This document shows positions 8,628-17,306 of a DNA stretch of 64,000 nt, piece after piece. The DNA is from Flavobacterium selenitireducens. GTDB lineage: Bacteria > Bacteroidota > Bacteroidia > Flavobacteriales > Flavobacteriaceae. The DNA is taken from NCBI RefSeq assembly GCF_014748335.1, contig NZ_JAAVIY010000001.1:744001-808000 (forward strand), written 5' to 3'. Position 1 is the first letter of the stretch, and each line of letters starts with the position of its first letter. A model generated the notes under the pieces. That model saw only the letters and a program-made list of their open reading frames with translations, was not told where the DNA came from and made no database searches. Both the position numbers and the translations under genes were made by a program.

Positions 8628-9362
8628 TCAATTCGGACTGGCGTCCGCGCCTACATTCGAACTTTCGTTCTCGATTTTCCAGACTCCGTCCTTCAGACGC
8701 CATTGCGTCAGGTAAGTCCCGGAAATCTTTTGCCCTTCGGCCGAGCCCGCCCAGATGCCTTTATCTATGGCGACGGTATCGGTGATGTTGACGCTTTTCG
8801 ATTTGAAATCGGTAAATCGGAAGCCGCCTTTGTGCAGCGTCTGGAAATACGCTACGATGTTGTCGCTTCCGCAGATTTCCTGGCTGATTGCCGGAACGGA
8901 ACACGCGTTCTCCAGATAGATTGCCTTCACGGCCTCGAACTTTCCGGAGTTGAACGCTTTCATGAAGTCGTCGTTAGTCTCGGCAAGCGCCTTTTCAACC
9001 TTTTTGTTCTGGGCGAACCCGCTCGAGCTCACCGTTAGAAATACACCTATCGCCAACAGGATTGGCGACGATAAAATTGCGATTTTTTTCATTGTATTCG
9101 TCTTTAAGTTAAACAAGTCCGCCAGCATTTCGGACCATTTTGATCGCGGCCGACCTTCACCTTCCGGGACCGTGGCGTACGCCTGCTGGCCCAGTGCGGC
9201 GAAAAGTGCTTTTACCGTAAAGCTTCTTGGCTCGACTTCCGCCGCTTCGATGCGTTGTACCGTCCGGACGGTAACATTGCAGAGATCGGCGAGTTCGGCT
9301 TGCGTCATGCCTTTTTCGGCTCGAAGGAAAGCGATCTTTTTTCCTAGTGCTGGCTGTTTCAT
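8628..9362 (-). CDS. XRE-type HTH protein fused to a membrane-anchored SnoaL/DUF4440-like domain
   Basis: 244 residues from the ATG at 9362. A helix-turn-helix of the XRE family fills residues 5-60 (Met-Thr-Gln-Ala-Glu-Leu-Ala and Val-Arg-Thr-Val-Gln-Arg-Ile-Glu are visible). A linker and one membrane helix or internal signal-like segment (about 93-115) lead to a C-terminal SnoaL-like or DUF4440-like domain with the usual Ala-Ile-Tyr-x-Glu-Asn-Ala start. The domain combination suggests a regulator with a sensing or enzymatic exterior domain. An alternative is an old gene fusion, since the membrane segment starts Met-Lys-Lys and could be the start of a separate secreted protein. Confidence 0.75.
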   Translation of the reverse strand: MKQPALGKKIAFLRAEKGMTQAELADLCNVTVRTVQRIEAAEVEPRSFTVKALFAALGQQAYATVPEGEGRPRSKWSEMLADLFNLKTNTMKKIAILSSPILLAIGVFLTVSSSGFAQNKKVEKALAETNDDFMKAFNSGKFEAVKAIYLENACSVPAISQEICGSDNIVAYFQTLHKGGFRFTDFKSKSVNITDTVAIDKGIWAGSAEGQKISGTYLTQWRLKDGVWKIENESSNVGADASPN

Positions 9363-9399
9363 AATGTTCGACAAAGTTTGTAAAGACTTAAAGATGAAC

Positions 9400-9407
9400 C
9401 AAAAATA
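9400..9407 (-). promoter_or_regulatory. -7 promoter box
   Basis: Read on the minus strand, TATTTTTG matches the Bacteroidota -7 consensus, 38 bases before the ATG of the XRE/SnoaL gene. Confidence 0.5.
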
Positions 9408-9516
9408 GTGATTGTCTTTGAGCCGACATTAGGACGACATTTGAAATAAGCCGCGTCAGCAGAGGAATTGTAGCTTTTTTCGGCTATACAAATACACATC
9501 AATTTTTGAGTTTGTA

Positions 9517-9549
9517 AGACCTAACAAATCTTTGAGATTTGTTAGGTCT
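9517..9549. repeat. perfect 14-bp palindrome (REP-like or terminator)
   Basis: AGACCTAACAAATC and GATTTGTTAGGTCT pair perfectly around a 5-base loop. Palindromes containing CCTAACA are common between genes in Flavobacteria. The region 9363-9828 (466 bases) is otherwise gene-free. It also holds a promoter on each side and a dispersed element. Confidence 0.65.
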
Positions 9550-9654
9550 GCAAAGTTCGGGAACGAAACCTGCAAATGGATACAGTTTTTCTACCTATTT
9601 TGTTAATGTTCCCTGGCTGGTGACGTTGAGATTACCCGATATTTCGTTCGCCCG

Positions 9655-9780
9655 GGATACAGCCCGGATGGCAGCGGTTACCCCGCACCGCCAAAGCGCA
9701 TTTGGAACATGAGTGCGCGGGCGACCGCAGGAAGCCCGCAGCGCTTATAGTGACAAAGTGCTTTGACGGGAGGAGTAAAA
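9655..9780 (+). repeat. dispersed intergenic element, CAGCCCGGATGG type
   Basis: Contains GATACAGCCCGGATGGCAGC near its start, then GGGCGACCGCAGGAAGCCCG, and ends AAAGCGAACAGCCG. A related copy with the same order (AGCCCGGATGCAGCGG, GCGACCGAAGCAAGC, GAAGCGAAAGCCGG) lies at 34140-34275. The paired conserved blocks suggest a structured non-coding repeat. Confidence 0.55.
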
Positions 9781-9816
9781 GCGAACAGCCGATTTGGCTG
9801 CCAGAAAATCCACCAG

Positions 9817-9824
9817 TATATTTG
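9817..9824 (+). promoter_or_regulatory. -7 promoter box very close to a start codon
   Basis: TATATTTG fits the -7 consensus and ends only 4 bases before the ATG at 9829. If used, the transcript of the TrmH gene would be leaderless or nearly so. Confidence 0.5.
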
Positions 9825-9828
9825 CGCC

Positions 9829-10494
9829 ATGATCGATACCGAACTCCTTTACTTCCTCGAATCCATACTGACCGAAGAGCGCAAAGCCCGATTCCTGCAA
9901 GTGCTTTCGCGCCGAACGAACCATTTTACGGTCGCGATGGAGGATATTTTCCAGCTTCACAACACCAGTGCGGTAATGCGTTCGTGCGAAGTTTTTGGCA
10001 TCCAGCAACTCAACGTGGTAGAGGAGAAATATGGCAAAAGCATCGACAAGGAAATCGCGATGGGCGCCGAAAAATGGGTTGACATCAACCGTTTTGCCTC
10101 GATACAGGATTGCATTGGCAACCTAAAGGAGAAAGGTTATAAAATTGTCGCTACGACGCCTCATTCCGAAGATTGTACATTGGACGAATTCGACGTCTCG
10201 CAAAAGTCGGCATTGTTTTTCGGGACGGAACGCAACGGATTGAGCCAACAGGTGATCGACCAAGCTGACGGTTTTCTTAAAATTCCGATGGAAGGCTTCA
10301 CGGAAAGCCTCAACATTTCTGTATCGGCGGCGATAATTCTCCAAAACCTGACATCGCGATTGCGCAACGCCGATGTCGACTGGAAATTATCCGAAACTGA
10401 AATACTCGAAAAAAGGCTTGATTGGGCGCGCAAATCGATAAAGGACATAGAACGCATAGAGTCCCGGTTTATCGAAACCAAATCGCAACAGTGA
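9829..10494 (+). CDS. trmH: TrmH/SpoU family tRNA 2'-O-methyltransferase
   Basis: 221 residues from the ATG at 9829. The SpoU motifs are present: Asn-Thr-Ser-Ala-Val-Met-Arg-Ser-Cys-Glu near residue 44 (the N-x-(G/S)-A-x-x-R motif), Phe-Gly-Thr-Glu-Arg-Asn-Gly-Leu-Ser, and the knot strand Ile-Pro-Met-x-Gly-Phe-x-Glu-Ser-Leu-Asn-Ile-Ser. Length and the N-terminal and C-terminal helices fit TrmH, which methylates the ribose of G18 in the tRNA D-loop. Other SpoU-class RNA methyltransferases are the alternative. Confidence 0.85.
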   Translation: MIDTELLYFLESILTEERKARFLQVLSRRTNHFTVAMEDIFQLHNTSAVMRSCEVFGIQQLNVVEEKYGKSIDKEIAMGAEKWVDINRFASIQDCIGNLKEKGYKIVATTPHSEDCTLDEFDVSQKSALFFGTERNGLSQQVIDQADGFLKIPMEGFTESLNISVSAAIILQNLTSRLRNADVDWKLSETEILEKRLDWARKSIKDIERIESRFIETKSQQ

Positions 10495-10552
10495 AACCTT
10501 AAACTTTAAACTTCGAACTTTAAACTTTAAACCTTAAACTTTAAACTTCCGC
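10494..10552. repeat. degenerate AACTTTAAAC direct repeats
   Basis: Complement-strand form of the GTTTAAG repeat at 5083-5217. It fills the whole space between the convergent TrmH and carboxypeptidase-like genes. Confidence 0.75.
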
Positions 10553-11320
10553 CTACTTACTCTTCAAAATCCTGTACTCTTCATAACACTCGCTGATCGC
10601 CTCCAAAACCTGGAGGTCGTTCGCGGTCTTGGCAAAAGATTCGGAATAATTGCAGCGGGCAAGGATTTCGGGAAGGTCTTTCTTGTCGATCCCGAGCAGC
10701 ACCGCTATGGTCTCGCGGTCGTATTTGGTTTCGAGCAAAGTGCGTATGTTCTGGTCTTTTTTAAGTTCCTTGATCTTCTTGAGCTCTTTCGGTTTCTTGC
10801 CGAAAAAATTATAAAGGGCGTCCGCCGGATTGAAAATGGCGCCCATCACCTTTCCGAAGGCACCCGGAGCATACGATCCGCCTTCGTAAGCGCGGTTCAA
10901 ACCCGCAATGCTGTAGCGGTAATCTTCCTTGCTCGGGATCAATTTCGTGTCGACTTCGAGATAGCCCGTGAGTTGGTAAGGCTGGATGATGACTTCTTCA
11001 AGCGCGATCGCCTTCTCCGTAAGATGCACCGTAACGGTTTTGTTCTTGATCCAGTCATTGGAAACCCGCACTTTGATAGGCTGGAATCCGATAAGTGAAA
11101 AGTGGAGCGTATCGTTCATTTCGGCCTCGATTTTAAACCGACCGAATTCATCTGTGGTAGAAGCCTTGATCTTGTTCAGGTTGATGATGTTCACGCCCGA
11201 TAACGGCAAAGACGTATCATCATTCGACACAATACCCGAAACCTGTTGGGGCTGGTTGTCGTTTTGGGCGAAAACACCCGCTGCCAACAGTAAAAAGAGT
11301 AAGACTGTAAACGATCTCAT
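10553..11320 (-). CDS. exported protein with carboxypeptidase-like regulatory domain
   Basis: 255 residues. Signal peptide (cleavage after Val-Phe-Ala), then a CarboxypepD_reg-like beta-sandwich at about 25-110 with the typical Val-Ser-Gly-Ile-Val, Leu-Ser-Gly-Val-Asn-Ile and Thr-Asp-Glu-Phe-Gly-Arg-Phe pattern. In Bacteroidota this domain often precedes a TonB receptor, but here the protein stops after a helical Lys-rich region of about 130 residues, so it is a stand-alone periplasmic or surface protein. The function is unknown. Confidence 0.75.
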   Translation of the reverse strand: MRSFTVLLFLLLAAGVFAQNDNQPQQVSGIVSNDDTSLPLSGVNIINLNKIKASTTDEFGRFKIEAEMNDTLHFSLIGFQPIKVRVSNDWIKNKTVTVHLTEKAIALEEVIIQPYQLTGYLEVDTKLIPSKEDYRYSIAGLNRAYEGGSYAPGAFGKVMGAIFNPADALYNFFGKKPKELKKIKELKKDQNIRTLLETKYDRETIAVLLGIDKKDLPEILARCNYSESFAKTANDLQVLEAISECYEEYRILKSK

Positions 11321-11418
11321 GTTTGGTTTTAAAGGTCTAAAAGTAGTAAAACGGGGCTAGACTAAACGTGGGTCGGCCGTAATTATTAATAAATTAACAA
11401 CATCTGCCAGCGTTATAA

Positions 11419-11496
11419 AAAGTTAAAGGTTTAAAGTGTAAAGTTGAATCGAGCCCGAACAACCTTAAACCTTAAACCTTAAACTTTAAGCTGACT
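11419..11496. repeat. degenerate TTTAAGG repeats
   Basis: Third block of the GTTTAAG repeat family, just after the stop codon of the helicase gene (minus strand). Confidence 0.7.
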
Positions 11497-11500
11497 ATCC

Positions 11501-13381
11501 TCAGTCTTTTCTCGTCCTGCGTGGCTTCGGGCTATCGAAACTATCCGAACGCCTTGGTGCGCGCGATGCAAAACTGTCGGGGCGTTTCCTGTCGCCCGAG
11601 TCGTTGGATCCGAATTCTTTCTTGGCGCCGAAGTCTTTTTTGGCTCCGAATTCCTTCTTCCCTCCAAATTCCTTCTTTCCGAAACCTTTGTCGTTGCGGA
11701 ATCCGCCTTTGTCAGAACGCGTGAAGTTACCTGACTTGCGTCCGCCGTGGTCGCGTCGTCCGCTGTTGTTTTCGTAACCGTCGTTCTTGGAGATTTCCAC
11801 GTTGACGCGTCGGCCTTCGAGCGTTATGTTGTTCAACGTTTCCACGACGCGCTCGCTATGTTCGGAATCGGTGTTGAAGAAAGAGAAACCTTCCTTGACA
11901 TCGACTTTGTAGACATCGTCGCGCCCCAGTTCGAGTACTTCCTTAAGGAAATCCTTGAGCTGCATCCAATCGAAATCGTCACGCGATCCGATGTTGATGA
12001 AATAACGCGTTCCGCCTCCGGAATGAAGCTTGGCCTCGCGCTGTTCCTGTGGCGATTGTGCCGAAAGGTCGCGGGCGTTCTTCTTGTAATAATTGAGGAA
12101 GCGGTTGAATTCCACCGACACCATTTTGGTAATGACTTCTTCTTTCGTCAAATCCTTCATCACCTCGTAAATCGCCGGAAGATAGCTGTCGATTTCGTGG
12201 TCGACCTCGACATCCTTGATCTTGTTGGCAAGGTGGAACAATTGTATTTCACAGATTTCGATTCCGGACGGTATCGTCTTTTCCTCGAACTTCTGCTTGA
12301 TCATTTTTTCGATCGTATGGATCTTGCGCACCTCGCTTTTGGTCACGATCACGATGGACGTTCCCAATTTTCCGGCGCGACCCGTACGGCCCGAGCGGTG
12401 GTTGTAGGTTTCAACGTCGTCAGGAAGCTGGTAATTGATGACGTGCGTTACATTGTCGACGTCGATTCCACGGGCGGCAACGTCGGTAGCCACCAACATC
12501 TGGATCGCGCGTCCGCGGAACGATTTCATGACCGAATCGCGTTGCGCCTGGGACAAATCCCCGTGCAGAGCCGCGGCATTGTATCCGTCTTCGATGAGTT
12601 TTTCAGCTACGTGTTGCGTATCGCGCTTCGTACGACAAAAAATCACAGAGAAAATATCGGGATTCGCATCGGCCAATCGTTTTAACGCTTCATAACGGTC
12701 GCGTGCGTTCACCATATAAAATTCGTGGGAAACAGTAGCCGAACCTGAGTTCTTCGTCCCGACGGTAATTTCGGTCGGCTTGCTCATGAACTCCTTTGCG
12801 ATGCGTGCCACTTCGGCCGGCATCGTAGCTGAGAACAACCACGTTTTCTTTTCGTCAGGTGTCGTAGACAAAATGGCGACGATGTCATCATAGAATCCCA
12901 TGTTGAGCATTTCGTCGGCCTCGTCAAGGACGCAATAGTTGATTTGTGTGATGTTGACCAAACCACGGTTGATCATATCCTGCATACGACCCGGAGTCGC
13001 CACGATGATCTGGGCGCCTTTTCTTACATCTCTCGCTTGCTCTGTTATAGAAGCGCCACCATAAACGGCAACGGTATGCAAACCTTTCACGTACTTGGCG
13101 TAATGCTTGATCTCGTTGGTGATCTGAAGGCAAAGTTCCCGCGTCGGTGCGAGGATCAAAGCCTGTGTATTCCTGTTTTCAGTATCTATTTTCTGGATTA
13201 GCGGAAAACCGAAGGCGGCTGTTTTACCTGTTCCGGTTTGCGCTAGGGCGACGATGTCGATATCGTCAGCGAGCAATAGGGGAATCGCCTTTTCCTGTAC
13301 TTCTGATGGAGTCTCAAATCCCATGTCCGCGACAGCTTTTAAAAGGGATTCGTTGAGACCTAATTGTTCGAATTTATTCAT
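11501..13381 (-). CDS. DEAD-box ATP-dependent RNA helicase
   Basis: 626 residues. Q motif near residue 4-30, Walker A Ala-Gln-Thr-Gly-Thr-Gly-Lys-Thr (47-54), Pro-Thr-Arg-Glu-Leu (79-83), Asp-Glu-Ala-Asp (153-156), Ser-Ala-Thr (184-186) and His-Arg-Ser-Gly-Arg-Thr-Gly-Arg in domain 2. A DbpA-type RNA-binding domain (about 465-545) and a basic tail follow, the tail with repeats of Lys-Lys-Glu-Phe-Gly and Lys-Lys-Asp-Phe-Gly. This architecture is that of CsdA/DeaD-like helicases acting in ribosome assembly or cold adaptation. It has a consensus -7 promoter box upstream. Confidence 0.9.
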   Translation of the reverse strand: MNKFEQLGLNESLLKAVADMGFETPSEVQEKAIPLLLADDIDIVALAQTGTGKTAAFGFPLIQKIDTENRNTQALILAPTRELCLQITNEIKHYAKYVKGLHTVAVYGGASITEQARDVRKGAQIIVATPGRMQDMINRGLVNITQINYCVLDEADEMLNMGFYDDIVAILSTTPDEKKTWLFSATMPAEVARIAKEFMSKPTEITVGTKNSGSATVSHEFYMVNARDRYEALKRLADANPDIFSVIFCRTKRDTQHVAEKLIEDGYNAAALHGDLSQAQRDSVMKSFRGRAIQMLVATDVAARGIDVDNVTHVINYQLPDDVETYNHRSGRTGRAGKLGTSIVIVTKSEVRKIHTIEKMIKQKFEEKTIPSGIEICEIQLFHLANKIKDVEVDHEIDSYLPAIYEVMKDLTKEEVITKMVSVEFNRFLNYYKKNARDLSAQSPQEQREAKLHSGGGTRYFINIGSRDDFDWMQLKDFLKEVLELGRDDVYKVDVKEGFSFFNTDSEHSERVVETLNNITLEGRRVNVEISKNDGYENNSGRRDHGGRKSGNFTRSDKGGFRNDKGFGKKEFGGKKEFGAKKDFGAKKEFGSNDSGDRKRPDSFASRAPRRSDSFDSPKPRRTRKD

Positions 13382-13402
13382 TTTATATTTTTAAATTGGG
13401 CG

Positions 13403-13410
13403 CAAAGGTA
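13403..13410 (-). promoter_or_regulatory. -7 promoter box of the helicase gene
   Basis: Minus-strand TACCTTTG is a full match to TAnnTTTG, 22 bases before the ATG at 13381. Confidence 0.6.
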
Positions 13411-13471
13411 CGTGGAATAAATTGCTAAACCTACAATGATTACGTTTTATTTCTTATTGATAATCAACAAG

Positions 13472-14044
13472 TTATTTTTTCAGATGCGCCACGAGCTTCG
13501 AAAAAGCGATCCCGCGATGGCTCATGGCAGCCTTTTCCTGCATCGGAATTTGCGCAAATGTTAGGGTTTTTCCTTCAGGAACAAACACCGGATCGTAACC
13601 GAAGCCTTGATTTCCCTGTTTCGCTTCCGCAATCGTTCCCCTTGCGATTCCCTCGAACAAGTGTTGTTCTCCGTTGAGATTGAGCGCAATGACGGTCTTG
13701 AATTGGGCGCCCCGGTTTTCGTTGCCATGAAGTTCGGCAAGCAGCTTGTCCATATTCGCATCGGAATCTTTGGCCGCTCCCGCATAACGGGCGGAATACA
13801 CTCCGGGTGCCCCATCGAGCGCGTCGACTTCCAAACCGGAATCGTCCGAAAAGCAATCGTAGCCAAAATGCCGGGTCACGTAATCGGCTTTTAGTTTTGC
13901 ATTGCCCGCAATCGTGTCTGCCGTTTCGGGAATTTCCTCAAAACAACCGATTTCTTCGAGGCCGACCACCTCAATGCCCGACGGAAGCATGGCTTTTATT
14001 TCTGCAATTTTATTTTTGTTTGAGGAAGCGAAAACGAGTTTCAT
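13472..14044 (-). CDS. rdgB: RdgB/HAM1 family non-canonical purine NTP pyrophosphatase
   Basis: 190 residues from the ATG at 14044. Ser-Ser-Asn-Lys-Asn-Lys near the start binds the nucleotide phosphates. Asp-Asp-Ser-Gly-Leu-Glu-Val-Asp, Pro-Gly-Val-Tyr-Ser-Ala-Arg-Tyr-Ala-Gly, Phe-Gly-Tyr-Asp-Pro and Ser-His-Arg-Gly near the end are family signatures. It hydrolyses ITP, dITP and XTP to monophosphates, keeping damaged purines out of nucleic acids. Length matches the family. Confidence 0.93.
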   Translation of the reverse strand: MKLVFASSNKNKIAEIKAMLPSGIEVVGLEEIGCFEEIPETADTIAGNAKLKADYVTRHFGYDCFSDDSGLEVDALDGAPGVYSARYAGAAKDSDANMDKLLAELHGNENRGAQFKTVIALNLNGEQHLFEGIARGTIAEAKQGNQGFGYDPVFVPEGKTLTFAQIPMQEKAAMSHRGIAFSKLVAHLKK

Positions 14045-14139
14045 CAATCATAATTAATAATGAAATTAATAATGGATGTCGGGCGTCGCGGCGAAAGACG
14101 TCGGGCCGGCAAGAAGACGGTGCTTAACCAAACGAAAAA

Positions 14140-15240
14140 TCAAAGCTCTCCCGTCCTCAAAATATTTTCCGGACGGCCGCAATTCTTGAGCAACCTGAAG
14201 TGGGAACGCACGGCATGCGTGAACGGATAACAAGTGTACGGCAAATCGTATTCGCGGGCGTACTTCTTAATGATAGGTGTGATCTTCGGATAGTAGGTAT
14301 GGGCCACCGCCGGGAACAAATGGTGGGCGACGTGATGGGTGAACCCACCGTAGATGAAGTTGGCCACGACACTGTCAGCACTGAAATCCTTGGTGACGAT
14401 CATTTGGTGTTCGGCCCAGGTCGTGGGCATTTTTCCGTCCTTGGGTGCGATCGGGAACATGGCGTCTTCATCGACGTGGGTCGAGACCAGCGCGACTACC
14501 GCTACCAAACTTGCCGATACGTGATAGGCGATCCAGCCTCCAAAAATGATATACCAGGCTTGCGGTAACACAAGGATCGGTAGGATCAGCATATAAACCA
14601 GGTTGAAAATTTTCGAGGCGAACAATTTGTAAACCTCCGATTCCGGAATTTTGGTCACCTGCTTGACATAGTTGTCCTTGCGTCCGAAAAAATCCTTGAA
14701 ATCGCGTATGTAAAGCCAGTTCAGCGTGTAAAGCGGATAAATGAACCACATGTAAATATGCTGGTATTTGTGCAGGCTCAGCAACGGGCTTGTCGGAAAA
14801 ATCCTGATGATGTCGCTTTGTTTGATGTCGATGTCCCAATCCGGCACATTCGGCAGCGGATGATGCAAACCGATATGACGCTTGTGCCAAAGCCAATTGT
14901 TCGTCCCGAAAAGCTCGAGCACATACATAAAGGCGCGGTTGTTTTTAGGGCTTTTGAACAGCGCGCCGTGAGCTGCGTCATGGAACGAGTTGATAAACAA
15001 CAGGATGGTATTGAAACCGAGCGCCACATAAAAAAAGTACAACCAATAAGTTTGCGCACCCAACCATAAAATACAGCCGTACAGAGCAAAATAGCCGAAC
15101 AGGAAAAGAAAAGCCTTGACGATGTTCTGCTTGTAATGGTAATCATTTTTTAGGACGGTCTCCTCGACTTCCTTGTGCAACTTGATGTAAAAGTCGTCTG
15201 GTTTCGGTTTTTGAAAGACCGGTCGCTTGTTTTGATTCAT
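14140..15240 (-). CDS. membrane fatty acid desaturase
   Basis: 366 residues with about four membrane helices. The three histidine boxes that bind the di-iron centre are visible: His-Asp-Ala-Ala-His (87-91), His-Ile-Gly-Leu-His-His (122-127) and His-His-Val-Ala-His-His in the C-terminal part, followed by Leu-Phe-Pro as in acyl-lipid or front-end desaturases. It introduces a double bond into membrane fatty acyl chains. The exact position is not predictable from sequence. It lies alone on the minus strand. Confidence 0.88.
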   Translation of the reverse strand: MNQNKRPVFQKPKPDDFYIKLHKEVEETVLKNDYHYKQNIVKAFLFLFGYFALYGCILWLGAQTYWLYFFYVALGFNTILLFINSFHDAAHGALFKSPKNNRAFMYVLELFGTNNWLWHKRHIGLHHPLPNVPDWDIDIKQSDIIRIFPTSPLLSLHKYQHIYMWFIYPLYTLNWLYIRDFKDFFGRKDNYVKQVTKIPESEVYKLFASKIFNLVYMLILPILVLPQAWYIIFGGWIAYHVSASLVAVVALVSTHVDEDAMFPIAPKDGKMPTTWAEHQMIVTKDFSADSVVANFIYGGFTHHVAHHLFPAVAHTYYPKITPIIKKYAREYDLPYTCYPFTHAVRSHFRLLKNCGRPENILRTGEL

Positions 15241-15350
15241 GTGCTGTTGCCGTTTCGTACGTAAAAATAAAGCCGTCGGGTTACAACCACAAATCGAGAG
15301 TGTTAAAATAACGAAGTGGGAATCGGATTAAATTGGAATTTCCAGAATTT

Positions 15351-15800
15351 TCAAGGCCGGAACAGGAAACTTTCACGGGGCGTATGCATGGCGTAATGGC
15401 TCCAATCGGTTCCCAAAACAGTGCGGATGATTTTCTTGAGTACATTGTAATCGCTGGGTTTCTTGATGTAAAGATTGGCCCCGCTGTTAAACGTCGTTTC
15501 TATATCCTTATCGGATGAAGACGTGGAATACACCGCAATGGACGTGCTGCTGAAGCGCTCGTTGGATCGGATCTCGTTGATGCACTCGAATCCGCTTTTT
15601 CGCGGCATGTTCAAATCGAGGATGACGACATCAGGAGCCAAGTCTGCGGAATTCAGGTAGTCCATCAATTCTTTTCCGTCGCTGAAAGTACGCAACTCTC
15701 CATGCACGTCAAGCTCGCTGAACGCCTCGCGGAAAAAGCTGCGGTCGTCCGCATCGTCATCGGTAAGGATGAAACGCGTAGCTGTTTGTCTGGCTGCCAT
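15351..15800 (-). CDS. single-domain response regulator
   Basis: 149 residues from the ATG at 15800. The whole protein is a receiver domain: acidic pocket Asp14-Asp16, phospho-acceptor Asp62 in Ile-Leu-Asp-Leu-Asn-Met-Pro, a Thr/Ser strand (about 92-94) and the conserved Lys-Pro (114-115). No output domain is present and no kinase lies nearby, so it acts in a phosphorelay or by protein interaction. Confidence 0.88.
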   Translation of the reverse strand: MAARQTATRFILTDDDADDRSFFREAFSELDVHGELRTFSDGKELMDYLNSADLAPDVVILDLNMPRKSGFECINEIRSNERFSSTSIAVYSTSSSDKDIETTFNSGANLYIKKPSDYNVLKKIIRTVLGTDWSHYAMHTPRESFLFRP

Positions 15801-16009
15801 CACCTTTGTTTTGCGCCGCCGACATCTCCCCAAAAACGCCGACCGCAGGTTGCCATAAAGATAATTATAAAATATTGGAAATGAATATTTTGACCGAAAA
15901 TTATCGGTATTGTCGCGGAACGGTCGCCTTTTTTTAATTTCGATAAGGTATTTCTGATAAACATCGAAATTCGCAAAACAATACCTGGCGCTTATCCGCA
16001 GTATTTCGC

Positions 16010-16017
16010 TAAATTTG
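16010..16017 (+). promoter_or_regulatory. -7 promoter box
   Basis: TAAATTTG is a full match to TAnnTTTG, 23 bases before the ATG of the DUF2911 gene. Confidence 0.55.
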
Positions 16018-16040
16018 GGCAACATTAAAATCCATACTAC

Positions 16041-16544
16041 ATGAAACCACTTAAAACGACCATTGCCCTTTTTGCTTTCCTTATCGGATTCGCTTCCCAA
16101 GCCCAAGACAAAAAACCACTGAGCACGCCTGAAACCGCTACCGGAAAAATCGGGAATGCGACCGTGACGATCAATTACAGCAGCCCATCGGTGCGCGATC
16201 GCGAAATTTGGGGAGCACTCGTCCCTTACGGAAAAATCTGGAGAGCCGGAGCCAATGCCGCCACGACATTCGAGACAGACAAGGCACTTACGATAGAAGG
16301 CAAAGAACTTCCGGCAGGAAAATACTCCGTCTTCATAATTCCTTCGAAAGGGGAAGCGGCCGTGATCTTCAACAAAGACCTTGAACAGAGAGGAACCGAA
16401 AAATACAACCAGTCGCAGGATCAGCTGCGCGTCGGTGTCAAGACGACTTCGATCCCGAAATCTGAAAAATTGACGTATGTGATCACAGCGAAAGGATTTT
16501 CGTTGAACTGGGATACGGTCAGCATTCCGGTCAGCGCGAAATAA
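16041..16544 (+). CDS. DUF2911 family exported protein
   Basis: 167 residues with a signal peptide (cleavage after Ser-Gln-Ala). The rest is the DUF2911 domain, recognisable by Tyr-Ser-Ser-Pro-Ser-Val-Arg-x-Arg-x-Ile-Trp-Gly, Trp-Arg-Ala-Gly-Ala-Asn-x-Ala-Thr and Leu-Pro-Ala-Gly-Lys-Tyr-Ser. Periplasmic or surface location is expected. The biochemical role of the family is unknown. A hairpin terminator follows. Confidence 0.88.
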   Translation: MKPLKTTIALFAFLIGFASQAQDKKPLSTPETATGKIGNATVTINYSSPSVRDREIWGALVPYGKIWRAGANAATTFETDKALTIEGKELPAGKYSVFIIPSKGEAAVIFNKDLEQRGTEKYNQSQDQLRVGVKTTSIPKSEKLTYVITAKGFSLNWDTVSIPVSAK

Positions 16545-16613
16545 CGCGAAGTGTCTTTATCGGCCAATTTCGGCTATCGGCCAAAGCGCTATCTAATTTT
16601 ATATACCAGTTTC

Positions 16614-16645
16614 GGAAGCCGCGAATTCGCCAATTTGCGGCTTCC
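16614..16645 (+). terminator. hairpin terminator
   Basis: GGAAGCCGCGAATT at 16614-16627 pairs with AATTTGCGGCTTCC at 16632-16645 with one mismatch, followed by TTATTT. It ends the DUF2911 transcript and lies 38 bases before the cyclophilin gene. Confidence 0.65.
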
Positions 16646-16682
16646 TTATTTGATAGATATTGAACGCCACAATTCCAAAAAC

Positions 16683-17306
16683 ATGAAAAATATACTGCTG
16701 TTCGTTTTTGCTTTGTCGATATTCGGATGCGCTAAGCCCGCATTCGATCCCGAGTGGACCCAGGAGCAAGCCCCGGAAACATTTTCCGCCCGGTTTGAAA
16801 CCACAAAAGGCAATTTCGATCTGGAAATTACGAGGCGCAACTCCCCAAAGGCAGTCGATCGCTTGTACCAACTGATCCGTCATGGCTATTTCGACAATTC
16901 CGTATTTTACCGCGTCGTGCCGCATTACATCGCCCAATTCGGGAATTCCGACCAAGCGATAATGGGACAATGGCGCTCTGTAAAGGTTCCCGATGAACCC
17001 GTAATCCTCAGCAACAAAAAAGGAACGATCACCTTCGCCAGGTTCGGAAATGAGACGCGTGACCTCGAGCTATTCATCAACCTCAACGACAATACGGAGC
17101 TCGATACGGTCGTAGTCGAAGGCATCAAAGGTTATCCGGCTCTCGGAACAGTTTCGGCCGGCATGGACGTCGTAAAAAAATTATATTCCGGACACGGCGA
17201 AAACACCATGGCCAAAGCCGACAATCTCTATCTCGACCGCAACGCCTTCCTGCGATCGTTCCCCAATCTCGACCTCATTAAGAAAGCCTACCTGACCGAC
17301 AATTAA
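16683..17306 (+). CDS. cyclophilin-type peptidyl-prolyl isomerase lipoprotein
   Basis: 207 residues from the ATG at 16683. Lipoprotein signal peptide with Ile-Phe-Gly-Cys (Cys16). The cyclophilin fold shows Thr-Thr-Lys-Gly-Asn-Phe, Phe-Asp-Asn-Ser-Val-Phe-Tyr-Arg-Val-Val, Gln-Phe-Gly-Asn, and Leu-Phe-Ile-Asn-Leu. It would catalyse proline isomerisation during folding of envelope proteins. Its stop codon overlaps that of the converging T9SS gene in the palindrome TTAA. Confidence 0.88.
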   Translation: MKNILLFVFALSIFGCAKPAFDPEWTQEQAPETFSARFETTKGNFDLEITRRNSPKAVDRLYQLIRHGYFDNSVFYRVVPHYIAQFGNSDQAIMGQWRSVKVPDEPVILSNKKGTITFARFGNETRDLELFINLNDNTELDTVVVEGIKGYPALGTVSAGMDVVKKLYSGHGENTMAKADNLYLDRNAFLRSFPNLDLIKKAYLTDN

